Assembly (NCBI RefSeq): GCF_001618885.1
Contig: NZ_CP015114.1
Coordinates: 2,046,001 to 2,110,000, forward strand
DNA length: 64,000 nucleotides
Source: Staphylococcus condimenti
Lineage (GTDB): Bacteria; Bacillota; Bacilli; Staphylococcales; Staphylococcaceae
Reading direction: 5' to 3'
Position numbers and translations under genes: made by a program. Below are positions 48,390 through 57,713 of the stretch, piece after piece (position 1 is the stretch's first letter; each line of letters opens with the position of its first letter). The notes beneath the pieces were generated by a model. That model did no database searches. It saw only the letters and a program-made list of their open reading frames with translations, and was not told the origin of the DNA.

Positions 48390-48618
48390 CAGCTTGCTCC
48401 AACATTATTTTGCAAGCATCGCAATGACGAATACCAATACATTGTCCATCCATCTCTAAAGTACATGGACCTTTCATAAAAAATTTTTGACGAACTTTAA
48501 TTTTGCTTCCGATTGTAAAACCAAGTGCGCTAAGTCGGTGTGCAAGCATTGTGTTTTCAAAGTTAATACCTGTAATTTTATATGTTAAGCCTTTTTCGGC
48601 GTTAGCTGCGTGAACCAT
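48382..48618 (-). CDS. feoA: Ferrous iron transport protein FeoA
   Basis: A 78-residue SH3-like protein. The ATG at 48618 follows GAGGTG; an ATG at 48630 is too close. [20 protein letters not shown] is the FeoA core. HCDACKIML near the end adds Cys residues. It overlaps feoB by eight bases, which implies they were translated together. The gene itself looks intact. Confidence 0.88.
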   Translation of the reverse strand: MVHAANAEKGLTYKITGINFENTMLAHRLSALGFTIGSKIKVRQKFFMKGPCTLEMDGQCIGIRHCDACKIMLEQADA

Positions 48619-49172
48619 TCCGAGTGCCACCTCTCAAAAAAATAATTGTAATTGATTATTATTATCATTGATATTTTACACCCATATTGAAAGGGCTACA
48701 ATCTTTTTTTGAATAATATTAGCTAAAACTAAAAAAGTAATAGAAGTGTAATATTTCTAAAATGATTGCTAGAGAATAGGAACTCAGTGTTAATAGGGAT
48801 TTTAGGATATTACACCTCAGTGATAAATGTCGAAAAAAAGTCACAAACATTTTATGTAGAAAATATTTGAAATATAAAAATAAATACTTTCTTCTTAAAA
48901 ATTCATAAAAGTTAAATATGTAAGCAATATTGAGCAGATACAAAGGGATTTTTAAGGTTATATAAGTCTTTAAACAAGTTCATTTTAAAACAGGATAAAG
49001 TTTGTAAATTAGATGTAAAAAGTATGCAAGGATTCAATTAATATCAAAAAAACTGAGTTTTTTTCCCTTATAATGAATCACAAGCGGTCGGATTAGTCGT
49101 GAAAGCTAAGCACCATCAACGCTTCTGACATGTAGCATTCAATTTTCCGCATTACGGAGGTAACGAAGCAAT
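48619..49172. other. Divergent intergenic region between feoA and the capA-like gene
   Basis: It contains the Fur-box-like site at 48654-48672 and then about 400 AT-rich bases. A richer leader follows at 49080-49160 (AAGCGGTCGGATTAGTCG, AGCACCATCAACGCTTC) before ACGGAGGTAAC, the ribosome site of the capA-like gene. No gene is supported. Confidence 0.5.
48654..48672. promoter_or_regulatory. Fur-box-like site upstream of feoA
   Basis: GATTATTATTATCATTGAT matches the 19-bp Fur consensus GATAATGATTATCATTATC at 14 positions by my count. It lies just before feoA, so iron would repress the operon. Confidence 0.75.
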
Positions 49173-49919
49173 ATGGAAGAGAACAAAGGTTATGATTTTT
49201 CAAAGTTATGGGAGATTATCAAACGCAATTTGAAGTGGTTGATAATTCTGCCGATTGTATGTCTATTACTGAGTGTGCTGGTTACAGCTGTTGCAGTACA
49301 TCCTAAATACCAAGCAACCTCACAAGTTATCATCAATAAAAGCGATAAAGGTGATTTGACAATGGCTGAGAAATTCCAAGCAGATTCGCAAATCGTCGCT
49401 ACATACACTGATATCGCAAAGAGCCCTCGTGTGCTAGGTAAAGTAGCAGATAAAGTCGGTAAAGGGGAAACGGCTAATTCAATTTCAGAAAAAGTAGAAA
49501 TCAGCAACGAGCCGAATTCACAAGTTCTGAACTTTACTGCGACAGATCAAGATAAAAAACAAGCTGAAGAAATGGCAGATCAATCAGCTGAAATTTTTAA
49601 AAAAGAAATTAGCCAACTTGCAGATAAAGGTGAAATCGACGTGTTATCTAAATCTGCTGATAATGTGAAGTCTACTCCGGTAAGCATGGGCAAAAATGCT
49701 GCAGTCGGATTTATCGCAGGACTTATTTTAGCTGTCATTTTAATTTGTATTTTAGAATTGATCAGAAATTCGAAGAAAAACAAAGCGACTCATCATGAGA
49801 CGCAAGAGACTCAACAACATCATCGTAGAAGAACAAAAAGAGAAGGTTTAACTCAAGAGCACTTAGAAAAACATGCTGAGAGTGGCGAAGTTGATGACAT
49901 CAATCATCAGCGTCAATAA
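49173..49919 (+). CDS. CapA-like polysaccharide chain-length/export co-polymerase (Wzz family)
   Basis: A 248-residue membrane protein with two helices (about 20-42 and 170-192) and an outer domain between them (YQATSQVIINKS...). This is the Wzz/CapA layout. In capsule operons it pairs with a CapB tyrosine kinase; none is found here. Its tail after about 195 is unusually long and rich in His, Arg and Lys (HHETQETQQHHRRRTKRE). It may be the first gene of a short surface-polysaccharide cluster. Confidence 0.8.
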   Translation: MEENKGYDFSKLWEIIKRNLKWLIILPIVCLLLSVLVTAVAVHPKYQATSQVIINKSDKGDLTMAEKFQADSQIVATYTDIAKSPRVLGKVADKVGKGETANSISEKVEISNEPNSQVLNFTATDQDKKQAEEMADQSAEIFKKEISQLADKGEIDVLSKSADNVKSTPVSMGKNAAVGFIAGLILAVILICILELIRNSKKNKATHHETQETQQHHRRRTKREGLTQEHLEKHAESGEVDDINHQRQ

Positions 49920-50037
49920 ACTTCTCCTATAACAAGAAGGTTGGGATTTGATTAGGATTCCAACCTCTTACTTTTTTTAACGTACATATCACTTGCATTA
50001 AAGACAAAGAGAGCATTTTAAATTGGGGTGAAAGAAA

Positions 50038-51921
50038 GTGTCCAAAATACCTGTTAGACAGCAGCGTCTGATATTCTTTCTAATTATAGATTCGCTTATC
50101 GTCGCATTCTCTGTCTTCTTAAGTTATTCAATTTTAGAACCATATTTTCGTGGCTATTCATTAACACTACTAATATTATCTTCATTAGTTTTACTATGTT
50201 CGCATCATATTTTTGCGAGTGTTTTCAATTTATACCATCGTGCATGGGAATATGCCAGTATTAATGAGATGTTTGTTATTGTTAAAGCTGTAACCTGTTC
50301 AATGGCTTTGACTGTGCTTGTCGTACCGTTCTTCACACATGAAGGTCCATTTTTAAGATTGTATTTTATTACATGGATGATGCATATTCTGTTAATCGGC
50401 GGTTCAAGATTATCTTGGAGAATCTTCAATAGAACGGTTAATCGTCGAGGAAGAAAATCAAAAAACACTTTAGTTATCGGTGCAGGTGCAGGTGGTTCAA
50501 TGCTGGTTCAACAAATGTTGAAACGACCTGGAATGGGTATGGAACCTGTACTTGCTGTAGATGATGATCCTAATAAACAAAAATTGACGATTACAGAAGG
50601 TGTCAAAGTTCAAGGTAAAATTGAAGACGTACCTGACTTAGTACGTAAATATCGTATTAAAAAGATTATTATTGCAATTCCAACATTATCCCAAAAACGA
50701 TTACGTGAAATTAATGAAGTTTGTGAAAATTTAGGCGTCACTGTATTGAAAATGCCGAATATTGAAGAAGTCATGTCTGGTGAGCTTGAAGTTAACCAAC
50801 TGAAAAAAGTTGAAGTGGAAGATTTGCTTGGACGCGACCCAGTAGAGTTAGATATGCAGTTGATTTCTAAAGAATTAACACATCAAACGATTATGGTTAC
50901 TGGTGCAGGCGGTTCTATCGGTTCAGAAATCTGTCGTCAAGTTTGCCGTTTTGCACCTGCTAGAATTATCTTACTCGGACACGGTGAGAATAGTATCTAC
51001 TTAATTCACCAAGAACTACAAAAACAATATGGCGATCAAATTGATATTGTTCCTGTAATCGCAGATATTCAAGACCGCTCACGGATGTTTAAAATTTTAG
51101 ATCATTATCAACCGTATGTTGTTTACCATGCAGCTGCACATAAACATGTACCGATGATGGAATATAACCCAAGTGAAGCGATTAAGAACAATGTGATGGG
51201 TACTAAAAATACAGCAGAGGCTGCACGTCACGCTAGAGTCAGCAAATTTGTTATGATTTCAACAGACAAAGCCGTGAATCCTCCGAATGTGATGGGGGCT
51301 TCTAAACGTGCTGCTGAAATGATTGTGCAAAGTATGAATGAAGAAGATTGTAAAACAGACTTTGTAGCTGTACGTTTTGGTAATGTACTTGGTTCACGCG
51401 GTTCTGTTATTCCATTGTTCAAAAAACAAATTGAAGCAGGCGGACCTATTACCGTTACACACCCTGACATCACACGTTACTTTATGACGATTCCTGAAGC
51501 AGCACGTTTGGTACTGCAAGCAGGTGCGATTGCTGAAGGCGGAGAAATCTTCGTATTAGATATGGGTGAACCAGTTAAAATAGTAGATTTAGCCAAAAAC
51601 TTAATTCGCTTAAGCGGTTATAAAGATGGTGATATTGAGATTAAATTCACTGGCTTACGACCTGGCGAAAAGCTGTATGAAGAGTTATTGGATGAAGATG
51701 AAATTCACCCAGAACAAGTATATGAAAAAATCTATCGTGGTAAAGTAGAAACGATGAAAAATGATGATGTATTACGTATTCTTGATGAAATTATTCATAG
51801 CAAAGATTATAAACAAAAATTAATTGATTTAGCCAACCATCGCTATGAAGATAAAAATGGAAAAATTGATAGTAAAGATGAGGGAAACGATGACATACCG
51901 CCCTTTCGTGTAATTAATTAA
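50038..51921 (+). CDS. CapD-like nucleotide-sugar dehydratase/epimerase
   Basis: A 627-residue protein. Four membrane segments at about 11-125 are followed by a CoA-binding-like Rossmann domain (VIGAGAGGSMLVQQ) and a second Rossmann dehydratase domain (TGAGGSIGSEICRQ at about 295, SKFVMISTDKAVNP, and GLRPGEKLYEELL). The start is GTG at 50038 after GGGGTG. This is the UDP-GlcNAc 4,6-dehydratase/epimerase type of CapD/PglF, which makes modified sugars for surface polysaccharides. Confidence 0.88.
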   Translation: MSKIPVRQQRLIFFLIIDSLIVAFSVFLSYSILEPYFRGYSLTLLILSSLVLLCSHHIFASVFNLYHRAWEYASINEMFVIVKAVTCSMALTVLVVPFFTHEGPFLRLYFITWMMHILLIGGSRLSWRIFNRTVNRRGRKSKNTLVIGAGAGGSMLVQQMLKRPGMGMEPVLAVDDDPNKQKLTITEGVKVQGKIEDVPDLVRKYRIKKIIIAIPTLSQKRLREINEVCENLGVTVLKMPNIEEVMSGELEVNQLKKVEVEDLLGRDPVELDMQLISKELTHQTIMVTGAGGSIGSEICRQVCRFAPARIILLGHGENSIYLIHQELQKQYGDQIDIVPVIADIQDRSRMFKILDHYQPYVVYHAAAHKHVPMMEYNPSEAIKNNVMGTKNTAEAARHARVSKFVMISTDKAVNPPNVMGASKRAAEMIVQSMNEEDCKTDFVAVRFGNVLGSRGSVIPLFKKQIEAGGPITVTHPDITRYFMTIPEAARLVLQAGAIAEGGEIFVLDMGEPVKIVDLAKNLIRLSGYKDGDIEIKFTGLRPGEKLYEELLDEDEIHPEQVYEKIYRGKVETMKNDDVLRILDEIIHSKDYKQKLIDLANHRYEDKNGKIDSKDEGNDDIPPFRVIN

Positions 51922-51929
51922 TTAATTAA

Positions 51930-51962
51930 TCTTAAGCACCTGTTAACGCAGGTGCTTTTTTA
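51930..51962 (+). terminator. Terminator after the capD-like gene
   Basis: AAGCACCTG pairs with CAGGTGCTT around TTAACG; a T-run follows. A TTAA repeat (four TAAT units) precedes it. Confidence 0.88.
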
Positions 51963-52259
51963 CTTTCAAATGAAGGTTTCATCGATCATGAATAGAGATG
52001 TAACGTATGTATGAAGTTTATAATATTAATTGAATCGTGTTGTCTTTCTTGTGGTTCTTGATTGACTAATGAGTAGGAAAAACATAGTATTGATTATAAT
52101 GGAAATGTTTAGAGAGTGGGCAATCTGACCACATTCTACGGGGCTTAAGCAGCAAGTTCTTTACATAGAGACGAAAAGTACGCGTGGATTTAAGAGCGAT
52201 TTCAATGTGAGAAGGGCTTAGCAGCTGCTTCTGCCACCTTTTTACAAAGGAGAATTTAA
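51963..52259. other. Leader region before galU
   Basis: AT-rich for 120 bases. From about 52110 it becomes richer in G and C, with palindromes (AGCAGCTGCT near 52220, and GTGG/CCAC around 52117-52133) and partial repeats of GGGCTTA-GCAGC. It looks like a structured 5' leader but matches no riboswitch I know. ACAAAGGAG before 52260 is the galU ribosome site. Confidence 0.45.
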
Positions 52260-53126
52260 ATGTCGAAAATCAAAAAAGCAGTTATACCAGCAGCAGGTTT
52301 AGGTACACGTTTTTTACCTGCAACCAAAGCAATGCCTAAGGAAATGTTGCCGATTCTAGACAAGCCGACAATTCAATACATTGTTGAAGAGGCTGCACGT
52401 GCAGGTATCGAAGATATCATTATTGTGACAGGTAAACATAAACGTGCCATTGAAGACCATTTTGATAATCAAATGGAACTTGAAAATAATTTGCGTGAAA
52501 AAGGAAAAGATGAATTGCTTGAAAAAGTTCAACATTCTACTCAACTCGCAAATATTTTCTACGTACGTCAACGTGAACAAAAAGGATTAGGACATGCGAT
52601 TTGGACAGCACGTCAATTTATCGGTAATGAACCATTTGCAGTGTTATTGGGCGATGACATTGTTGAATCAGATAATCCAGCTATTAAACAATTAATGGAT
52701 GTTTATGATGAAACAGATAAATCTGTGATTGGTGTACAAACTGTTCCGGAAAGTGAAACACATCGCTATGGTATTGTTAAACCTGAAAAACAAGATGGAC
52801 GTTTATATGAAGTTGAAAAATTCGTAGAAAAACCAGCGCCAGGGACTGCTCCATCTAATTTAGCGATTATGGGACGTTATGTTTTGAAACCTGAAATCTT
52901 TGATTATTTATCTACACAAGATAAAGGCAGCGGCGGTGAAATTCAATTAACGGATGCCATTGAACGTTTAAATCAAGATGATCAAGTATATGCTTATGAT
53001 TTTGAGGGCCATCGTTATGATGTAGGTGAAAAAACCGGCTTTGTTAAAACAACAATTGCTTATGCATTAAAAGATGATGAAATGAAAGATGAAATTGAAG
53101 CGTATATTAAAAACTTAAATCTATAG
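52260..53126 (+). CDS. galU: UTP-glucose-1-phosphate uridylyltransferase GalU
   Basis: A 288-residue enzyme that makes UDP-glucose for polysaccharide and glycolipid synthesis. Motifs: [23 protein letters not shown] (in part), [10 protein letters not shown] and [10 protein letters not shown], then GDDIVESDN and [10 protein letters not shown]. GtaB is the same family name in Bacillus-like bacteria. It lies after the capA/capD-like genes but behind a terminator. Confidence 0.95.
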   Translation: MSKIKKAVIPAAGLGTRFLPATKAMPKEMLPILDKPTIQYIVEEAARAGIEDIIIVTGKHKRAIEDHFDNQMELENNLREKGKDELLEKVQHSTQLANIFYVRQREQKGLGHAIWTARQFIGNEPFAVLLGDDIVESDNPAIKQLMDVYDETDKSVIGVQTVPESETHRYGIVKPEKQDGRLYEVEKFVEKPAPGTAPSNLAIMGRYVLKPEIFDYLSTQDKGSGGEIQLTDAIERLNQDDQVYAYDFEGHRYDVGEKTGFVKTTIAYALKDDEMKDEIEAYIKNLNL

Positions 53127-53274
53127 CTTTTAATCAGAAGGTGTTGTCTTGTCGGAGAGCATCTTCTTTTTTATGATTGTGAAAATTTCTTGAAGTTCGT
53201 TATTAATTAATAGTTTAGGGTATATTAATAATGAATAAATTATTAAACAACTTTTTCAAGAAAGAGTGATGTAT

Positions 53275-53697
53275 ATGTATAAAAATATCTTAGTACCATT
53301 CGATTTTGGTAATGCTTTTAATAATGTGCCTGAACAATTGCAAAAACTTACAGGTGGTTCAGAAGATGCTCAAATTACTGTGTTCAACGTAATTTCTGAA
53401 ACAGATTTAGCGAACTATGTACGTTATCAAAATAAACATTTTGAAGAAGTAACTAAAGAAAAAGAAGAAGATATGCAGCCCTTTATTAAGAAACTTGAAG
53501 ATCTTAATCTTCAATATGAAATTGTATTCACAGTGGGTTCTGCGACAATAGAAATTTTATCTGAATTAGAAGCAAATGATTACGATATTGTAGTCATGAG
53601 TAATAAACGTTCTCGTGTAGAATTAAAACACGTTTTAGGACATGTCACTCATAAAGTGGCTAAACGTGCGCATACGCCTGTGCTTATTGTTAAATAG
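53275..53697 (+). CDS. Universal stress protein, UspA family
   Basis: A 140-residue cytoplasmic protein. YKNILVPFDFGNAFNN begins it, and VMSNKRSRVELKHVLGHVTHKVAKRAHTPVLIV (quoted in part) gives the nucleotide-binding G-x2-G-x9-G like region in a variant form. I prefer the ATG at 53275. Role: stress adaptation through ATP or other nucleotide binding. Confidence 0.85.
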   Translation: MYKNILVPFDFGNAFNNVPEQLQKLTGGSEDAQITVFNVISETDLANYVRYQNKHFEEVTKEKEEDMQPFIKKLEDLNLQYEIVFTVGSATIEILSELEANDYDIVVMSNKRSRVELKHVLGHVTHKVAKRAHTPVLIVK

Positions 53698-53705
53698 ATA
53701 TGATC

Positions 53706-53731
53706 AAAACCGCTTCGGCGGTTTTTTTATT
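53706..53731 (+). terminator. Terminator after uspA, UUCG loop
   Basis: AAACCGC-TTCG-GCGGTTT followed by T-run. Confidence 0.95.
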
Positions 53732-53804
53732 TTTAAAGAAATAATATACTTGTCATTTATAGATGAAAAATGGGTAAATAACAGGCAAAGAGGAGGAATA
53801 GATT

Positions 53805-54722
53805 ATGGAAATTTTAAAGTTTGACGATTGGAAAGACGAACAGCTCACATTACACCTCATTGCACAAATTTTAGGTAAATACAAAGTAGAATGTGCTTAT
53901 CAAGAACCACAATGGGAACATGTCACATTAGACATCACAAGCGAAGGTTTTACAACAGGACTGTTATATGTAGATGACAACCATTTTTCAATAGATGTCA
54001 ATATATTAGATGACCTAATCGAAGTACGTGTCAATAATGAAAAGACCGCATTCACTTTAGAAAACGGCAAAACGATACAAGACTACTACAAACAAATAGA
54101 AGACACACTGAATAATTATGGCATTACTGTCAAACTCAATACTAACCCTCAAGAAATGGAAAACAAAATTCCTTTAGACGAAGATACAACACATCATCAC
54201 TATGACCATGATATTGCAGTCAAAGCGTTAGAATTAATGCAATATGCAGAACGTTCGCTAAAACGTTTTATTGGTCCGTTACGCGCAAGAACAGCAGGGC
54301 CTGCATTCTTCTGGGGAACATTCGATGTTTCTGCGATTGTCGTTTACAGTAAGTTTTATCAAGAATTTAAACCTGACCAAGTCATTGAATACGGTGCATT
54401 TGATGAAGAGATGATTGAGTTTGGTTTCTGGTTCGGCGGTGGAGATTTTGAAGGTCCGACATACTTCGTCTTACCTTATCCTTTTGTAGACAAAAACTTT
54501 ACATTTGATAAATCACTTCCTGAGGGCGCAAGATTTGACCCGACATTGACTGAATTTGTGTATGAACTGCAACGTGGAGATGTAAGAGAATTAGATACTA
54601 TTAATGCTGTATTTGAAAGCGGCTTTGATATCTTTGCGCAACATTTAGATTGGCCGAAAGTCGATCATTGTACTGTACCGATGCATATGCCGCCGAATAT
54701 GCACACTGACAAAGATGAATAG
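53805..54722 (+). CDS. DUF5996-family conserved protein
   Basis: A 305-residue soluble protein. PQWEHVTLDITSEGFTTGLL at about 39-58, DDNHFSIDVNILD, the acidic-His stretch DEDTTHHHYDHDIA and RFIGPLRARTAGPAFFWGTFD match DUF5996. The HHHYDH and PAFFWG motifs could form a metal or active site, but no function is known. AGAGGAGG lies before the ATG. Confidence 0.8.
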   Translation: MEILKFDDWKDEQLTLHLIAQILGKYKVECAYQEPQWEHVTLDITSEGFTTGLLYVDDNHFSIDVNILDDLIEVRVNNEKTAFTLENGKTIQDYYKQIEDTLNNYGITVKLNTNPQEMENKIPLDEDTTHHHYDHDIAVKALELMQYAERSLKRFIGPLRARTAGPAFFWGTFDVSAIVVYSKFYQEFKPDQVIEYGAFDEEMIEFGFWFGGGDFEGPTYFVLPYPFVDKNFTFDKSLPEGARFDPTLTEFVYELQRGDVRELDTINAVFESGFDIFAQHLDWPKVDHCTVPMHMPPNMHTDKDE

Positions 54723-54805
54723 CATACAATTGTTAAATCATATATACTATATTTAATCGTGCAGATTAGACAACTTAGATTCCAATGACAGAAAGGGCGA
54801 CAGCA

Positions 54806-55531
54806 ATGATAGAAATGGATGGCATCGTTGCCAAAATGAAAAATCAGAAAATCAATTATGATCGCGTATTAAAGAAAATGATTCAACAATGGGAACGTTC
54901 AGAAGAACGTCCGAAAATAATGCTGCATAGTTGTTGTGCACCATGCAGTACGTATGTCTTAGAGTTTCTCTCTGAATATGCAGACTTAGCTATTTATTTT
55001 GCGAATCCTAATATTCATCCAAAAAAAGAATATGAACGAAGAGCATGGGTTCAAAAAGATTTTATAGAAAAATTTAATCAAGAAAACGGCACAAACGTAC
55101 GTTATATCGAAGCGCCTTATAAGCCGCACGAGTTCATGAAGATGGCTAAAGAGCGTGGTTTAACAGATGAACCTGAAGGCGGATTGAGATGTCGTGCATG
55201 TTTTGAAATGCGCTTAGATATGGTCGCTGAAGCGGCTGTTGAATACGGCTATGATTATTTCGGCAGTGCATTAACGCTTTCACCTAAAAAGAATGCACAA
55301 ATGATTAATGAACTCGGCGCTGAAGTTCAAAAACTTTATGATGTTAATTACCTGCCAAGCGACTTTAAGAAAAATAAAGGGTACGAACGTTCATTAGAGA
55401 TGTGCAAAGACTATAATATTTATCGTCAATGTTATTGCGGCTGTGTATTTGCAGCACAAGCACAAGGGATTGACTTTAAAGAAGTGAATAAAGCAGCCAA
55501 AGAATTTTTAGATACAGTAGAAACAAAATAA
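54806..55531 (+). CDS. queH: Epoxyqueuosine reductase QueH
   Basis: A 241-residue iron-sulfur enzyme of the last queuosine tRNA step. I choose the ATG at 54806, eight bases after AAAGGG. The cysteine motif HSCCAPCS gives Cys43, 44 and 47; CRACFEMR at about 128 and CYCGCVF near the end supply the rest. These are the DUF208/QueH hallmarks. QueG is not nearby. Confidence 0.93.
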   Translation: MIEMDGIVAKMKNQKINYDRVLKKMIQQWERSEERPKIMLHSCCAPCSTYVLEFLSEYADLAIYFANPNIHPKKEYERRAWVQKDFIEKFNQENGTNVRYIEAPYKPHEFMKMAKERGLTDEPEGGLRCRACFEMRLDMVAEAAVEYGYDYFGSALTLSPKKNAQMINELGAEVQKLYDVNYLPSDFKKNKGYERSLEMCKDYNIYRQCYCGCVFAAQAQGIDFKEVNKAAKEFLDTVETK

Positions 55532-55704
55532 CAGATGAAGTAAAAGCAGTACGTCAGTAAAAGGCGTGCTGCTTTTTTACTGAACATAACGAAAAAACAT
55601 GATTTAATTGAACCGTTTGTCTTATACCTCTGACCGCTTATCTTAAAAATATTTTTATTAGAAAGGCTTTTTGATTTAATAAAGTTAAGGAAGGAGGATG
55701 GCTC

Positions 55705-56148
55705 ATGAAAGTAAAATGTTATTTCAATCAAGATGAAGAAGATGAACGTGTAGAAATTTATGCACAGGATGCTACGCAAAAAATTAAAGAAATTATCGCA
55801 TGTGTTAAACAAGATGAGACACTCACAACTTTAACTGGTAAAAACCAATATCAACGCATTTTTCAAGTGCCGATTGAAGAAGTATTACAGATTAAAGCAG
55901 AAAATAAGAAAGTATATGCATGGACTTATACGCAATGCTTAATTATTTCAAATCCTTTATATGAATTAGAAGAAATACTCCCGCATTATTTCATCAGAAT
56001 TTCAAAATCAGAAATATTGAATATCCGTAATATTAAATATTTGAGCGTAGGTGCGAATGGGATGATTCATATTACGTTAAAACATGGTGAAGCGACGTAT
56101 TCCTCAAGACGTTATTTAAAAAAATTGAAGGCGAGGTTAAAATTATGA
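55705..56148 (+). CDS. LytTR-domain transcription regulator
   Basis: A 147-residue protein. The carboxyl-terminal LytTR DNA-binding domain runs from about 45 to 147 (IFQVPIEEVLQIKAENKKVY, then FIRISKSEILNIRNIKYL, and SRRYLKKLKARL). The start has a strong GGAGGATGG-like site. It overlaps the DUF3021 gene by four bases (ATGA), a known gene pair. Such pairs often act on each other's expression. Confidence 0.9.
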   Translation: MKVKCYFNQDEEDERVEIYAQDATQKIKEIIACVKQDETLTTLTGKNQYQRIFQVPIEEVLQIKAENKKVYAWTYTQCLIISNPLYELEEILPHYFIRISKSEILNIRNIKYLSVGANGMIHITLKHGEATYSSRRYLKKLKARLKL

Positions 56149-56606
56149 AAAGAATAATGAAGCCGCTCATGAATGATTTTTGTACAGGTGTTGTTATTGG
56201 CACAGTAATATCGGTTATATTTTCCAGCATTTTTGGACAAGGGCAATACTCGCCAGTATCACCTGTCTCATTGATGGGACGCATTTACGAAGCACATTTG
56301 TCTGAACCTCTGATTATGTTGATTGCTGCTGTTATATGGGGAATAATTGGTGTGCTATTTGGTTTAGGTAGTATGATTTACGACGCTTCGGATTGGAGTT
56401 TATTAAAAAAGACAGTGCTGCATATTGTCATTTGCTATATAGGATTTCTGCCCCTAGCAATTTTGGCAGGATGGTTCCCGTTAACTTTAGCTGACATCTT
56501 ATTCTTTACAGGTATTTTTATCTTTGTATATGCCATTATATGGATAGTGAATTATTTTAAAAACAAAGCTTTAGTAGATATGATCAATAAAAAATTAAAC
56601 CAATAA
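56145..56606 (+). CDS. DUF3021-family membrane protein
   Basis: A 153-residue protein with about four membrane segments. It follows the LytTR gene with a four-base overlap, the usual arrangement for DUF3021. It probably senses something at the membrane and binds the LytTR protein. Terminator follows. Confidence 0.82.
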   Translation: MKRIMKPLMNDFCTGVVIGTVISVIFSSIFGQGQYSPVSPVSLMGRIYEAHLSEPLIMLIAAVIWGIIGVLFGLGSMIYDASDWSLLKKTVLHIVICYIGFLPLAILAGWFPLTLADILFFTGIFIFVYAIIWIVNYFKNKALVDMINKKLNQ

Positions 56607-56615
56607 ATAACAAAA

Positions 56616-56648
56616 AAGAGAGAAGGTTTGGGGGAACCTTCTCTCACA
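56616..56648 (+). terminator. Terminator of the LytTR/DUF3021 pair
   Basis: GAGAGAAGGTT pairs with AACCTTCTCTC around TGGGGG. Confidence 0.93.
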
Positions 56649-56682
56649 TTTTAACAATATCAATTTTTAAGGAGTTACAGTA

Positions 56683-56805
56683 ATGAAACCTAAAGGGGAG
56701 GTATTCATTACTTCGATTCTTTTTGTATATTTAATAGGAGCTACATTTAATAAGATTGTTTTTAATGTTTTGATTACTTGCTTTGCCTACAATTATAAGG
56801 GGTAA
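56683..56805 (+). CDS. Possible 40-residue hydrophobic peptide
   Basis: AAGGAG lies eight bases before the ATG at 56683. The peptide begins MKPKGEVFITSILFV and has a hydrophobic core, ending CFAYNYKG. A well-placed ribosome site and a membrane-like core make it plausible as a small membrane or secreted peptide. No family is recognised and it could be a remnant of a longer gene. Confidence 0.45.
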   Translation: MKPKGEVFITSILFVYLIGATFNKIVFNVLITCFAYNYKG

Positions 56806-57713
56806 TCATGTCTTAATTCAGTGAATCCGATGTCGAATCCTCTATCATTCGAACTGTCTTCATTTGAATTAAGCATTAATAATTTAACATATACAAATGT
56901 TTCGATATCAGCAGATATTAACAATTTATCACAAGACTTTATTGCCGATAATATTTACATTCTAGGGATTATTGGGAGTTGGTTGAAATCGGTTGGGGAG
57001 CCGGTTTCAATGAATGAATGTATAATATAAGGCTGAATGCTTGGAGCTTGGGGAAACTCACATTTGATTCATTGCTTGTTTATAAAATTGTCAGATAACG
57101 ATGTATTAACGGGGGATTAACCTATCGTCAATATCACCTGGAAAACGAAAGTCACCTCCTGAAATATACTTGCTGCAGACTCATCAATACGCGGGGTAAC
57201 GTAGTGTTAGATGAAGTACTGCGAAACAGAAATTCCTACCACAGTATTTCTGTTTCTTGATGATTTCTAAGGTGCAGAATCTAAGATGAACTCGTTCACT
57301 GATTAGCGTTTAGATTAGAAAACTCATTGAATCTCTAATCTTCGCTGGATGTAATAACTGAATAGATAGCGTTGCTAAAAGCGCATATCTATCATCTGTT
57401 CATATCTCTACGCTCTCTTGAACAGCAAATCCGCTTACAACAACTTTGTTATCTATTTCACATATAACTCTAACAAAGAATGTGAGGAAAATCACTAAAT
57501 ATGAACTAAAATTTTTTGCACCTGTGACATTATTGTGAACCTGTTTAATTGGCTGTAACAATTGAAATTTTCTGTTCTACCACAGTGATGCTGCTCAACA
57601 CTTAGCGAGAGGCGTATATTGAACATTGAAGTAGTTTTGTTTGTGCCGATAAAGCAAGGGTATTTGAATATTAAAGAGCATTAAACTTTAAAAAAAGAAA
57701 GTGAGGAAGAGCT
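56806..57713. other. 900-base stretch without a convincing gene, many hairpins
   Basis: Several structures are visible. GAAACAGAAAT/ATTTCTGTTTC (57223-57233, 57246-57256) is a perfect 11-bp stem. GATTAGA/TCTAATC lies around 57313-57340, and ATAGATAGCG/GCGCATATCTATC around 57361-57390. TCACCTCCT at 57152-57160 equals the anti-Shine-Dalgarno end of 16S rRNA. A 69-codon frame at 56821 has no ribosome site. The base composition is less AT-rich than typical gaps. A regulatory RNA is possible. Confidence 0.5.

Noticed and set aside
48719-48943. 74-codon minus-strand frame before the capA-like gene
   Set aside because: Phe/Leu/Tyr-rich translation of AT-rich non-coding DNA, no ribosome site.
56821-57030. 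69-codon frame in the structured gap
   Set aside because: GTG start without a ribosome site, low-complexity Asn/Ser-rich product and no recognisable family.
57130-57165. Minus-strand ribosome site AGGAGGTGA with a small gene behind it
   Set aside because: No start codon at a usable distance opens a frame; read on the plus strand as an anti-SD sequence instead.
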